Assembly (NCBI RefSeq): GCF_001021165.1
Contig: NZ_AZAY01000048.1
Span: forward strand, 149 to 64,148
Length of the DNA: 64,000 nt
Reading direction: 5' to 3'
DNA from: Marinitoga sp. 1197
Lineage (GTDB): Bacteria; Thermotogota; Thermotogae; Petrotogales; Petrotogaceae
How positions within the stretch are numbered: position 1 is the first letter of the stretch; the number at the start of each line of letters is the position of its first letter. Below the pieces are notes generated by a model. The model ran no database searches, had not been told where the DNA came from, and worked only from the letters and a program-made list of their open reading frames with translations. Of the stretch, positions 8,129 to 16,577 are shown in pieces. A program made the position numbers and the translations under genes.

Positions 8129-9415
8129 TTATCTAATTAAAAGATTGTTTTTTATTATTTTATTTAAAAAACTACCTTTTGCTAATATTTCTATTTCAAA
8201 ACCATTTTTCATCTCTTTTTGTTGTTTTATACCGATATCTTTTTTTAATTTTTCAATCTTCCATATTTTGTTGAAGTCAACAAATATTTTGGTTGATTGT
8301 ATAACTCCGAATGATATTAATTTATTTTCCAGTTTTAACAAAAATTCATAAACACTTTCTTTGGATTTTGAACTAACAAAAATAGCATCTGGATATAATA
8401 TTTTTATGTGTTTAATTTTTTCAAAATTTAAAAGATCTATTTTATTAAATACTATTATTTTTGGAATATTTTCTTTTAGTATATCATTTATAATATTATC
8501 TACTATTTTTAGTTTATTTTCAAAATTATTTTCACTAATATCAATCAATTCTATAATTGCATCAGAATAATTTATTTCATCCAATGTTGATTTAAACGAT
8601 TCTATTAATTCAACAGGTAATTTTCTGATAAATCCAACAGTATCAGAAAAAATAGCAGGTAATCCAGAGGGGAATTGAACCTTTCTAGATAAAGTTGAAA
8701 GAGTAGAAAACAATTTTTCCGATGTAAAAATATCTTTATCTTCTGATAACGCTTTTAACAATGTTGATTTACCAGCACTTGTATAACCTAATATAGATAT
8801 TTGTGGAATATATGATTCATTTCTTTTTTTGTTTTTGATTTTTCTAACATTTTCTAGTTCTTTTAATTGTTTTTTTAAATAATTTATTCTATCTCTTATA
8901 TTCCTTCTTTTGTATTCCAAAAATGTTTCACCAGAACCTCTGGTTCCAGTTCCTGTCCCGCTAGCACCGCCGCCAATTCTTGACATTTCTTTTCCTAATC
9001 CTATTATTTTTGGTAATTCATATTTCAAAGTAGCTAATTCAACTTGTAATTTACTTTCAGCTGTTTTGGCGTTTCTTTTGAAGATTTCCAGAATCACTTC
9101 ATTTCTATCTAATATCTCAACATCAATTATGCGTTCCTGAATATTTTTTCTTTGGGAAAGTGATATTGAATCATTAAATATTAAAATTTCAGCTTTAAAT
9201 GCAGAGATTATTTCTGTCAATTCATTTATTTTTCCTTTTCCTATATAAGTTTTTTTATCTATATTCTTTCTTTTTTGTATAACCTCTGTTACTATATTTA
9301 TGCCAATGTTTTTACATAAAATTTTAAGTTCTTCAATTTGTTTATCAAAATCCAAATCTCCTCTATTAACAGCTACAATGATACCCTGAATTAATTCATT
9401 TTTATTTTTTATCAT
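8129..9415 (-). CDS. hflX: Ribosome-associated GTPase HflX
   Basis: HflX splits stalled or hibernating 70S ribosomes, notably after heat stress. The 428-residue protein has the N-terminal HflX domain (including IGKGKINELTEI and NDSISLSQRKNIQERI), the glycine-rich linker GGGASGTGTGTRGSGET, a long coiled helix, and the G domain: P-loop GYTSAGKST, DTVGFIRKLP and FNKID. The start follows GGAGATGA. A TATAAT on the minus strand at 9468-9473 may be its -10. No hfq or miaA is adjacent. The assignment is secure. Confidence 0.95.
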   Translation of the reverse strand: MIKNKNELIQGIIVAVNRGDLDFDKQIEELKILCKNIGINIVTEVIQKRKNIDKKTYIGKGKINELTEIISAFKAEILIFNDSISLSQRKNIQERIIDVEILDRNEVILEIFKRNAKTAESKLQVELATLKYELPKIIGLGKEMSRIGGGASGTGTGTRGSGETFLEYKRRNIRDRINYLKKQLKELENVRKIKNKKRNESYIPQISILGYTSAGKSTLLKALSEDKDIFTSEKLFSTLSTLSRKVQFPSGLPAIFSDTVGFIRKLPVELIESFKSTLDEINYSDAIIELIDISENNFENKLKIVDNIINDILKENIPKIIVFNKIDLLNFEKIKHIKILYPDAIFVSSKSKESVYEFLLKLENKLISFGVIQSTKIFVDFNKIWKIEKLKKDIGIKQQKEMKNGFEIEILAKGSFLNKIIKNNLLIR

Positions 9416-9537
9416 TAAATCATCTCCATATTTGATATATATACAACAGATATTTCTATTAAAAATATTATATCATAAACATTAAATATAAGAAATTATC
9501 GTATATTTAAATATACAATTAGATCAATGATTAAATT

Positions 9538-9570
9538 AAAAAAGGATTGGCAAACTGCCAATCCTTTTTT
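9538..9570 (-). terminator. Terminator of the TSUP/ggt operon
   Basis: A 15-bp stem (9538-9552 with 9556-9570) whose core is GGATTGGCA, with a 3-nt loop and A/T runs on both sides, directly follows the ggt stop codon on the minus strand. Confidence 0.85.
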
Positions 9571-9573
9571 AAT

Positions 9574-11166
9574 TTAATATACTGCTATATATCCATCAGC
9601 TCTTTTTTCTGTACCAGCAACATAGAAATCTTTTTCTTTGATTATTATTTGTCCCCGTCCAAAAGGTCCTGAACTAAGAGAAACCTTTATTTCATGACCC
9701 ATTCTTTCTAATTTTTCAGCAATATGAGAAGGAAAATCTTTTTCTATTAAAATAGTTTTTTTCTCTAACCATTGCCACCTCGGAGCATCTAAAGCAGCTT
9801 GTGGATTTAAGTTTTTATCTATCATATTTAAAATAACCTGCAAATGACCTTGAGGTTGCATATATCCACCCATAACACCAAAAGGTCCTATTGGATTATT
9901 ATTTTTGGTAATAAATCCTGGGATAATTGTATGATAAGGCTTTTTTAATGGTTCTAAATAATTGACATGATTTTTATTGAGCGAAAAACTATGACCTCTA
10001 TTTTGAAGAGCAATTCCTGTTTTGGGAACCACTATTCCTGATCCAAACCCCATATAATTACTTTGAATAAATGAAACCATATTTCCCCACTTATCAGCTG
10101 TGGCTAAATATACAGTATTTGAAGAAGGAATTTTGCCAGGTGTTGGTTCAAGTGCATAATTTGAAATTAATTTTGATCTTGTTTTAGCATAATTTTCTGA
10201 GAGCATTTCTTCAATCTTAACTTCCATTTTTGAAATATCTGTAATATATTCTTTCCCATCAATAAATGCTAGTTTCAACGCTTCAATAGAATTATGAAAT
10301 AGCTCATATTCATTGTTATATGTGGTATTTTTTAAAATATTTAAAGCCATTAAGGTAATAATCCCCTGAACATTTGGAGGAAGTTCCCAGATATCATATC
10401 CCATATAATTTATACTTACTGGCTCAATTAATTCACTTTTAAAATTTTCAAAGTCAGAATAATCAAAATATCCATTATATTTTTTCGAAAATTGAATAAT
10501 TTTTTCTGTTAAATTACCATTATAAAATTCTTTTGCGTTAGATTCAGATATTTTTTTTAGTGTTTCAGCATGATAAGGTAACCTTATTATTTCGCCTGGA
10601 TTTGGAGCTTTTTCACCAAAGGTTTCAAACCAATATTTAAAAATCTCTCCTTTTAATTTTTGTTTATAAATTTTATTAGCTCTTTTCCAATAATATGATA
10701 CAATAGCTGAAACAGGATAACCTTCATTAGCATATTTAATTGCAGGTTCAAAAAGTTTTTTAAAATCCAATTTACCAAAGTTTTTCCAAATCAAATTCCA
10801 ACCTGATGGAGTTCCGGGTACAGTAACGGCTTCCCAACTATGAGGTTTTATTTCATTAATGCCTCTTTTATGTAATTCTTTTATTGATAGATTTTTAGGA
10901 GAGTAACCACTTGAATTCATTCCATATAATTTACCATTATACCAAATTATAGCAAAATTATCTGAACCTATACCATTAGAGGTTGGTTCTACTACAGTTA
11001 GAGCAGCTGCTGTAGCTATAGCAGCATCTATAGCGTTTCCGCCTTTTCTTAATATGTCTATTCCTGCTTGTGCAGCTAACGGCTCACTTGTTGCAACAAC
11101 ACCATTTTTTGCAAATACACATGTTCTTTTTGAAGAATAAGGATATTCTAGATAATCAAAATTCAT
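9574..11166 (-). CDS. ggt: Gamma-glutamyltransferase family Ntn-hydrolase
   Basis: GGT-family proteins cleave gamma-glutamyl bonds and self-process at an internal Thr. Visible motifs: VVATSEPLAAQAG, GGNAIDAAIATA, the processing-site Thr351 in SSNTVYLATADKWGN, the QSNYMGFGSG segment, and MGGYMQPQGHLQV near the C terminus. At 530 residues it has normal length, but there is no signal peptide. It therefore resembles the cytoplasmic YwrD-type members or the related cephalosporin acylase-like enzymes rather than classical secreted GGT. It follows a TSUP transporter gene by 10 bases and is probably transcribed with it from 11961. I infer intracellular cleavage of a gamma-glutamyl or similar amide compound. 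Confidence 0.85.
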   Translation of the reverse strand: MNFDYLEYPYSSKRTCVFAKNGVVATSEPLAAQAGIDILRKGGNAIDAAIATAAALTVVEPTSNGIGSDNFAIIWYNGKLYGMNSSGYSPKNLSIKELHKRGINEIKPHSWEAVTVPGTPSGWNLIWKNFGKLDFKKLFEPAIKYANEGYPVSAIVSYYWKRANKIYKQKLKGEIFKYWFETFGEKAPNPGEIIRLPYHAETLKKISESNAKEFYNGNLTEKIIQFSKKYNGYFDYSDFENFKSELIEPVSINYMGYDIWELPPNVQGIITLMALNILKNTTYNNEYELFHNSIEALKLAFIDGKEYITDISKMEVKIEEMLSENYAKTRSKLISNYALEPTPGKIPSSNTVYLATADKWGNMVSFIQSNYMGFGSGIVVPKTGIALQNRGHSFSLNKNHVNYLEPLKKPYHTIIPGFITKNNNPIGPFGVMGGYMQPQGHLQVILNMIDKNLNPQAALDAPRWQWLEKKTILIEKDFPSHIAEKLERMGHEIKVSLSSGPFGRGQIIIKEKDFYVAGTEKRADGYIAVY

Positions 11167-11176
11167 ATAACTCCCC

Positions 11177-11920
11177 CTATTTATTTAATGCATTAAAAAT
11201 ATAATATATTCCTATTATAATCAATATTACAAATAAAATTCGTTGAATCCATTTTGAACCCTTTTTTATTGAAAAAGAACTTCCTAAATAACCTCCTGAA
11301 ATACTTCCTAAAGCCAATACAAAACCAGCTAAATAATTCACCTGATTATTTAATGCAAATACTATAAAGGCAAATAAAGTATATATAAGTACAAGGAAAA
11401 CTTTAATGGCATTAGTTTTTACAAGATCATATCCTTCTAATAACACCAGGGCAGACATTAGGAAAAAACCTACACCAGCTTGAATAAAACCTCCATATAT
11501 ACCTATTAAAAAGAAAACGACAAAACTTAAAATATTATTTTTCTTAACTTTTCTTTCTTTGGTCCAAATATCTGGTTTCCATACTAAAAATACACTCATA
11601 ATAATTAAAATAAATCCTACAATACTTTTTAATAAAGCTCTATCTATGTTAACAACAATATTCGCACCTACCAGTGCTCCCAGAGTTGCAGGAATAGACA
11701 AAAATATTGCTCTTTTTAGATCTAAAACATCGCTTTTTCTAAACTTTGTTGTAGCTGTTATGTTTTGAAAAATTATACCTATTCTATTTGTTCCATTTGC
11801 AATATCAATAGGTAATCCTAATAGATTTAAAACAGGCAATGTGATTAATGATCCACCACCAGCTATAACATTAATAAATCCACTAAATAATCCTGCTAAA
11901 TAAACTAATATATATAACAT
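11177..11920 (-). CDS. TSUP (TauE/SafE) family membrane transporter
   Basis: A 247-residue protein with about eight hydrophobic segments arranged as two repeats, each opening with a glycine-rich loop (FINVIAGGGSLITLP; IYGGFIQAGVGFF). TauE/SafE proteins move sulfite, sulfoacetate or related anions. The neighbouring gamma-glutamyltransferase suggests, but does not prove, a link to sulfur-containing peptides or glutamyl compounds. It is the first gene after the promoter at 11961-11989. A second TSUP paralogue lies at 13271, again next to an amino-acid enzyme. Confidence 0.85.
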   Translation of the reverse strand: MLYILVYLAGLFSGFINVIAGGGSLITLPVLNLLGLPIDIANGTNRIGIIFQNITATTKFRKSDVLDLKRAIFLSIPATLGALVGANIVVNIDRALLKSIVGFILIIMSVFLVWKPDIWTKERKVKKNNILSFVVFFLIGIYGGFIQAGVGFFLMSALVLLEGYDLVKTNAIKVFLVLIYTLFAFIVFALNNQVNYLAGFVLALGSISGGYLGSSFSIKKGSKWIQRILFVILIIIGIYYIFNALNK

Positions 11921-11960
11921 AAATTCCCCCTCCTAAAAATTCGTTAAGCTAATTACTCTA

Positions 11961-11989
11961 ATTATATATAAAAAATAGAATTTTGTCAA
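11961..11989 (-). promoter_or_regulatory. Consensus promoter of the TSUP/ggt operon
   Basis: Minus strand TTGACA (11984-11989), exactly 17 bp, TATAAT (11961-11966). This is a perfect sigma-A promoter about 40 bases before the ATG. Confidence 0.85.
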
Positions 11990-12079
11990 TTAAAAAATAA
12001 TATAATAAAAAGTGTGATAAAATATTTTTGGGGGTAATTAGAAGATTTTTCAATTTTAAATTTCGAAAGTCCTATTGAT

Positions 12080-12247
12080 ATGATTGTAGAATTTGCTGAT
12101 ACTTTAAGAACAGATATGGTAGAATCAATGCCATTAGTTGAACGAATTGATGGAAGAAAGGTGAAGTTAATTCATAACGATTATAATGTTGTCTTTGAAG
12201 GGTTATTGGCAATGACATATATAACTTTAGAAGCTAAATATATATAA
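12080..12247 (+). pseudogene. Short forward ORF, probable 3' remnant of a lost gene
   Basis: The 330-base gap between two minus-strand genes contains a plus-strand frame open from 12038 to the stop at 12245-12247. It encodes a protein-like, charged sequence (VEFADTLRTDMVESMPL, then IHNDYNVVFEGLLAM) with codon use like its neighbours. There is no good start codon with a ribosome binding site: the first ATG is at 12080 and lacks one, and a stop at 12035 closes the frame upstream. The sequence reads like the end of a larger protein, so I regard it as a gene remnant left by a deletion. A short real gene with an odd start cannot be excluded. I do not recognise the family. Confidence 0.35.
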
Positions 12248-12248
12248 T

Positions 12249-13259
12249 TTATTCAATATAATGTTTTTTAATGTATGGTGAATTCATCATAAAAAGCAGA
12301 CCCCCATATGATAAATTAAATTTAACTGAATCATTTAAATTTAATCTGTTTTCTGAATTTGTAATATCAAGGACTATGTAATCATCGTTAATATCTATTA
12401 TTTTTATTTTTTTATCTAAAGGAACTAAATATTCCTTTTTTAATTCTGGTATATTAATAACACATATACCTATTTTCTTAGTTACACCTTTAAATGTTTT
12501 ATTTTTTATTTCAACAAATTCAGTTACAAATTCACATGTATCCTGATGAAGATAATCAAAAGGTGTATCATTAAGCCCTATTCCAAGGGCTATAGATGCA
12601 CCACATCTCAATTGATTGATCTCTTTTGGAATATTTATTTTTTCAAATAAAGATAATGTTCCAGAACTCCCTCCTGATATTTCTTTAATTTCAATATTGA
12701 AATCCTTTTCTAATTTATATTTTATATTTATCAGGGTATTAAATTTATCTTCAGTGGGTATTACACCACCAAAGCAAGAAAAATTTGTACCTAATCCTCT
12801 AAGATTAATATTTTTCATTTTCAATATTTCTTTTACATAAAAATATAATTCATCATAATTTTCAAAATAAACACCTTCTCTTAAATCACCAATATCTATC
12901 ATCAATATGATATCATATACTTTATTATAATTATTTGCATATTCATTGATTTCTTTTATAGTCTCTAATTCCGAAACTAATGAAATATCTGTATATTTCA
13001 CAACATTCTCAATTTCACTTTTCATCGGAATTCTTATTAACATTTTTTCTACAGAGAAAGTATTAAATCTTTTTAAATTTAATAGTCTAGAATCTGCTAA
13101 AATATCAATTCCACAATTTATTATATTTTCAATTATTTTAAAATCACCGGCAAAAACCTTGGTTACCGCTGCAACCTTAATGTTTTTTTCTTTACATTTT
13201 TCAATAACCCTTATTGTATTTTCTCTAATTTTTTTCAAATAAACCGAAAGATATGGAAT
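12249..13259 (-). CDS. Alanine-racemase-fold PLP enzyme, ornithine racemase-like, probable ATT start
   Basis: A PLP protein of the alanine racemase N-terminal (fold type III) family: PLP lysine Lys34 in AAVTKVFAG, the phosphate-binding segment SGGSSGTLSL, and RCGASIALGIG near residue 225. The closest known family is ornithine racemase (Orr) and YhfX-like racemases; the substrate is not determined. The first conventional start is a TTG at 13238 that would cut off the first beta strand. The frame continues upstream and encodes IPYLSVYLKKIREN, exactly the expected N-terminal strand, with a full AGGAGG seven bases before an ATT at 13257-13259. That gives 336 residues. It is 11 bases downstream of a TSUP transporter gene and probably cotranscribed with it. 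Confidence 0.75.
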   Translation of the reverse strand: MPYLSVYLKKIRENTIRVIEKCKEKNIKVAAVTKVFAGDFKIIENIINCGIDILADSRLLNLKRFNTFSVEKMLIRIPMKSEIENVVKYTDISLVSELETIKEINEYANNYNKVYDIILMIDIGDLREGVYFENYDELYFYVKEILKMKNINLRGLGTNFSCFGGVIPTEDKFNTLINIKYKLEKDFNIEIKEISGGSSGTLSLFEKINIPKEINQLRCGASIALGIGLNDTPFDYLHQDTCEFVTEFVEIKNKTFKGVTKKIGICVINIPELKKEYLVPLDKKIKIIDINDDYIVLDITNSENRLNLNDSVKFNLSYGGLLFMMNSPYIKKHYIE

Positions 13260-13270
13260 AACAATTCCTC

Positions 13271-14035
13271 CTAAATAATATCATACAAAATTTTTATTAA
13301 TAGAATTAGCAATACAACTAACATAATTGGTTTTATAATTTTACTTCCTTTTTTTAATGCTAAACCAGAGCCAATCCAATTACCAGCTATTCCAAAAAGA
13401 GCTGCAGGTAATCCAATAGAAAATATAACCTTTCCTCCAATTATAAAAGTAATTAACGCACTAATATTTGAAGCTAAATTAACAATTTTAGCTGTTCCTG
13501 AAGCTTTTACATGGTCAAAAGATAATAACGTTACATATAAAATAATCAAAAATGTTCCTGTTCCTGGTCCAAAAAAACCATCATACATACCAATAATAAA
13601 ACCAATAAAACTTGATAAAAATATTGTTTTTGTATGTGTTAAATTTTTAATTTTATTATCTTTTTTGATCGGTTTTTTTATTAATATAAAAGTAGCAGCA
13701 ACAGGAATTAGAACTGTTAAAACTATTTTTAAAGTATTATCAGGAATAACAAGCGCAAGTTTAGCTCCTAAAAAAGAACCTAGAAAAGAAAAAATAACAG
13801 AAAAAATCCCCACTTCAAAAATTATAGCTTTTCCATTTGCATACCTTAATGTACTAATTGTTGTTCCAATTGATGATGATAATTTATTAGTAGCTAATGC
13901 ATTATGGCTAGGAAGTCCGATAAACAAGTATGCTGGTAAAGAAATTAACCCTCCACCACCTGCAATAGAATCAACAAACCCTGCTAAAAAAATTAAAGGA
14001 AATAATATTATTTTGTTTATTAAAGTTATATCCAC
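13271..14035 (-). CDS. TSUP (TauE/SafE) family membrane transporter
   Basis: About 254 residues with eight or so hydrophobic segments and the duplicated TSUP loops (VDSIAGGGGLISLP; IGMYDGFFGPGTGT). It is a paralogue of the gene at 11177. The GTG at 14035 is chosen because AGGAG lies at normal distance before it; the longer frame begins inside that signal. It heads an operon with the racemase-like gene, which suggests transport of a compound handled by that enzyme. The substrate is unknown. Confidence 0.8.
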   Translation of the reverse strand: MDITLINKIILFPLIFLAGFVDSIAGGGGLISLPAYLFIGLPSHNALATNKLSSSIGTTISTLRYANGKAIIFEVGIFSVIFSFLGSFLGAKLALVIPDNTLKIVLTVLIPVAATFILIKKPIKKDNKIKNLTHTKTIFLSSFIGFIIGMYDGFFGPGTGTFLIILYVTLLSFDHVKASGTAKIVNLASNISALITFIIGGKVIFSIGLPAALFGIAGNWIGSGLALKKGSKIIKPIMLVVLLILLIKILYDII

Positions 14036-14072
14036 ACCATCACTCCTCAAAAATTTGTTAGCATATAGAACT

Positions 14073-14100
14073 ATTATATCATAAAATTTAGGCTAAGCAA
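14073..14100 (-). promoter_or_regulatory. Promoter of the TSUP/racemase operon
   Basis: Minus strand TTGCTT (14095-14100), 16 bp, TATAAT (14073-14078). The -35 hexamer lies inside the 3' part of the upstream rhomboid terminator hairpin. Confidence 0.65.
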
Positions 14101-14115
14101 ATATGCCTAGCCTAA
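14088..14115 (-). terminator. Terminator of the rhomboid gene
   Basis: Arms 14088-14095 and 14108-14115 (TTAGGCTA/TAGCCTAA, extended by GC pairs toward the loop) are followed on the minus strand by ATTTTAT. It overlaps the next promoter. Confidence 0.65.
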
Positions 14116-14153
14116 ATAAAGTAGTTGTTTGCAATAATATTTTTTTATTATTT

Positions 14154-14840
14154 TTAATAATAATATGATTCTCTCTTATATTTTTTTGCTAAATAAATAC
14201 CATATATAAACCCGCCTATATGCGCCCACCAAGCTACGCCTGAGCCATAATATGGACCTACTAAAGATAATAATCCATTAAATACTTGGGTTAAAAACCA
14301 TAAACCAATGAAAATAAATGCTGGAATGTTTACAAAAAACGGAAACCATAATAATAAAAATAAAGTTTGAATCTTTGCAAAGGGAAATAAAACAAAGTAT
14401 ATACCAATAACACCCGCTATTGCTCCAGATGCACCTATAGTTACTACAGGAGAATTTATATTAAAAATATAATGAGTAAATGATGCGATATAACCACTGA
14501 TAATATATACTAATAAAAATTTAAAATGCCCCAATTTATCTTCCACATTATCTCCAAATAGCCATAATGACCACATATTACCGATAATATGCATAAAACT
14601 ACCGTGTAAAAACATACTTGTGAAAATAGATATTATGTTTAATCCTATATAGCTAATGGATCTATAAACTATGGCATTTGTTAGTTCCTTTGGTATAAAA
14701 CCATAATAATGGATAAAAGCTTCTCTAATATTAAAAGGTAATATCAACTCAAATAAAAAAATAATTATATTGATAATTATTATACTTATAGTAACTATAG
14801 GTTTCTTACTACTAGGATTAATATCTCGTAACGGAAACAT
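14154..14840 (-). CDS. Rhomboid-family intramembrane serine protease
   Basis: A 228-residue membrane protein with about six or seven helices that cleaves transmembrane segments of other proteins. The catalytic dyad is visible: Ser138 in GASGAIAGVIG and His207 in WWAHIGGFIYG. The conserved FLHGSFMHIIGNMW loop (HxxxxHxxxN) is also present. The N terminus has the short cytoplasmic MFPLRD typical of prokaryotic rhomboids of this subfamily. The start follows GGAGGTAG. Substrates are unknown. Confidence 0.93.
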   Translation of the reverse strand: MFPLRDINPSSKKPIVTISIIIINIIIFLFELILPFNIREAFIHYYGFIPKELTNAIVYRSISYIGLNIISIFTSMFLHGSFMHIIGNMWSLWLFGDNVEDKLGHFKFLLVYIISGYIASFTHYIFNINSPVVTIGASGAIAGVIGIYFVLFPFAKIQTLFLLLWFPFFVNIPAFIFIGLWFLTQVFNGLLSLVGPYYGSGVAWWAHIGGFIYGIYLAKKYKRESYYY

Positions 14841-14911
14841 TTTCTACCTCCAAATTTTAATTACATCGTACAAATTAAATTGATATCAGGATACTAGATA
14901 ATTATATACAT

Positions 14912-16072
14912 TTAATTCTCTGTAGTTTTCCTTTTAATCAATGCTACTGATTCAAGGTGCTTTGTGTGTGGAAACATATCAACAAAAACAAATTTTTCTA
15001 TTTCATAAAGTTCTTTTAAATAAATCATATCTCTTGCAAAATTCGAAGGATTGCATGAAACGTATATTACGTTATCAAATTTATTTTCCATAATAAAATT
15101 AATAACATTTTTATGTAATCCCGCTCTTGGAGGATCTACGACAATTGTATCTAATTTATCATCTATTTGTTTAACTATATCTTTTGCGTCTCCCAAATAA
15201 AATTCAACATTTTTTACATTATTGTCTTTTGCATTTTCTTTAGCTGCATTTACAGCTTCTTTGATTATTTCAACACCAACCACCTTTTCCAATTTTTTTG
15301 CCATTAATAATGTTATTGTTCCGGCACCACAATATAAATCCAATCCTGTTTTAGCATTGCTATCAAGATATTCTAAAACTTTGTTGTATAAAACTTCAGA
15401 ACCCAATGTGTTTGTTTGTAAAAAAGAAAAGGGCCCAACCTTAAATTTTATTCCCAAAATCTCTTCTTCAAAATAATCTTTTCCATATAATTTTATTAAT
15501 TTATCTGCTTTAACAACAGTGGATTTAGCATCAGTGATTGTATGATAAATACTAACAATATTTCCTTCTAATTCTAAATTTAAAATTTCTTTAGCCCAAT
15601 TTTCAACATATGAATGGAAGAGTTCTGAAGATGTTGAGATATTTAATAAAATTTCATTGGTTTTAAATCCTTTTCTCATAACAAGATGTCTTAAATAACC
15701 CTTATGTTTTCTATAATTCCTAAACGGTAAATCTTTAAAAAACTTTTCAGAAAACTCAATTATTTTTCCAAAATCTTCAGGAGCTATTTTACAAGTTTTT
15801 GCAGAATATACATCATAAAATTTTCCTTTTCCTCTTAATCCTATTGTTAAAGGTCCATCTTTAAATTCGTTTCCAAAAGAATATTCCATTTTATTCCTAT
15901 AATGATAAATTAATGGAGAAGATAAGACTCCTTCGTAATTTTTTATTTCAATATTACTATCTTTTAAAATTTTGAGAATATCTTCTGTTTTTTTTGATAA
16001 TTGTTTTTCATATTCAATATTTAAATAAGCACAACCTCCGCATTTTCCAAATACATTGCAAATATCAGACAT
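14912..16072 (-). CDS. RNA m5U methyltransferase, TrmA/RlmD (RumA) family
   Basis: A SAM-dependent uracil-5 methyltransferase with an iron-sulfur cluster. The N-terminal cluster cysteines are in CNVFGKCGGC plus a later Cys near residue 75. The Rossmann domain has LDLYCGAGTITLLM, and the catalytic centre has VDPPRAG and VSCNP, where the Cys attacks the uracil. No TRAM domain precedes the cluster. The frame extends 28 codons upstream, but GGAGG just before the ATG at 16072 defines the start (386 residues). Whether the target is 23S rRNA (U1939 or U747) or tRNA cannot be read from sequence. It is the last gene of the operon that begins at 20827. Confidence 0.88.
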   Translation of the reverse strand: MSDICNVFGKCGGCAYLNIEYEKQLSKKTEDILKILKDSNIEIKNYEGVLSSPLIYHYRNKMEYSFGNEFKDGPLTIGLRGKGKFYDVYSAKTCKIAPEDFGKIIEFSEKFFKDLPFRNYRKHKGYLRHLVMRKGFKTNEILLNISTSSELFHSYVENWAKEILNLELEGNIVSIYHTITDAKSTVVKADKLIKLYGKDYFEEEILGIKFKVGPFSFLQTNTLGSEVLYNKVLEYLDSNAKTGLDLYCGAGTITLLMAKKLEKVVGVEIIKEAVNAAKENAKDNNVKNVEFYLGDAKDIVKQIDDKLDTIVVDPPRAGLHKNVINFIMENKFDNVIYVSCNPSNFARDMIYLKELYEIEKFVFVDMFPHTKHLESVALIKRKTTEN

Positions 16073-16086
16073 TAAAAAACCTCCAT

Positions 16087-16563
16087 TTAATTTTGTAGTT
16101 CTTTTATTTTGTTTAAAACTTCTTCCACATGACCTTTTACTTTTACTTTTTCCCATACATAAGCAATTTTACCTTCAGGATCTATTAAAACTGTTGTTCT
16201 TACAACACCATAATACTCTTTTCCAAACATTTTTTTCTTTTGCCATACTCCAACTCTTTCTAATAATTCCTTATTTTCATCTGATCCCAATTTAATTTTT
16301 AAATCATGCTTTGAAATAAATTTTTTATGTTTTTCAACATCATCTGGACTTATGCCAATAACTTCAGCATTTAATTTTTTAAATTCATCAATTAAACTAG
16401 AAAAATCTTTTGCTTCAGTAGTACATCCGGGCGTATTATCTTTTGGATAAAAATATAATACTATCCATTTTCCTTTTAAATCCTCATTTTTAATAATATT
16501 CCCATTTGTTTCAATAATTTCAAAATCAATAGGATCTCCAATATTATATTTGAAATATTTCAT
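16087..16563 (-). CDS. bcp: Thiol peroxidase, Bcp/PrxQ family peroxiredoxin
   Basis: A 158-residue peroxiredoxin that reduces hydroperoxides with a peroxidatic cysteine: the motif DNTPGCTTEAKDF carries the conserved Pro, Thr and Cys. The PrxQ-type resolving Cys five residues later is absent, so it belongs to the one-Cys or atypical group. The start at 16563 follows GGAGGTAAAATT; the longer frame overlaps fruK. The gene sits in the operon between fruK and the methyltransferase. For a strict anaerobe it would be a protective enzyme. Confidence 0.92.
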   Translation of the reverse strand: MKYFKYNIGDPIDFEIIETNGNIIKNEDLKGKWIVLYFYPKDNTPGCTTEAKDFSSLIDEFKKLNAEVIGISPDDVEKHKKFISKHDLKIKLGSDENKELLERVGVWQKKKMFGKEYYGVVRTTVLIDPEGKIAYVWEKVKVKGHVEEVLNKIKELQN

Positions 16564-16577
16564 AATTTTACCTCCAA

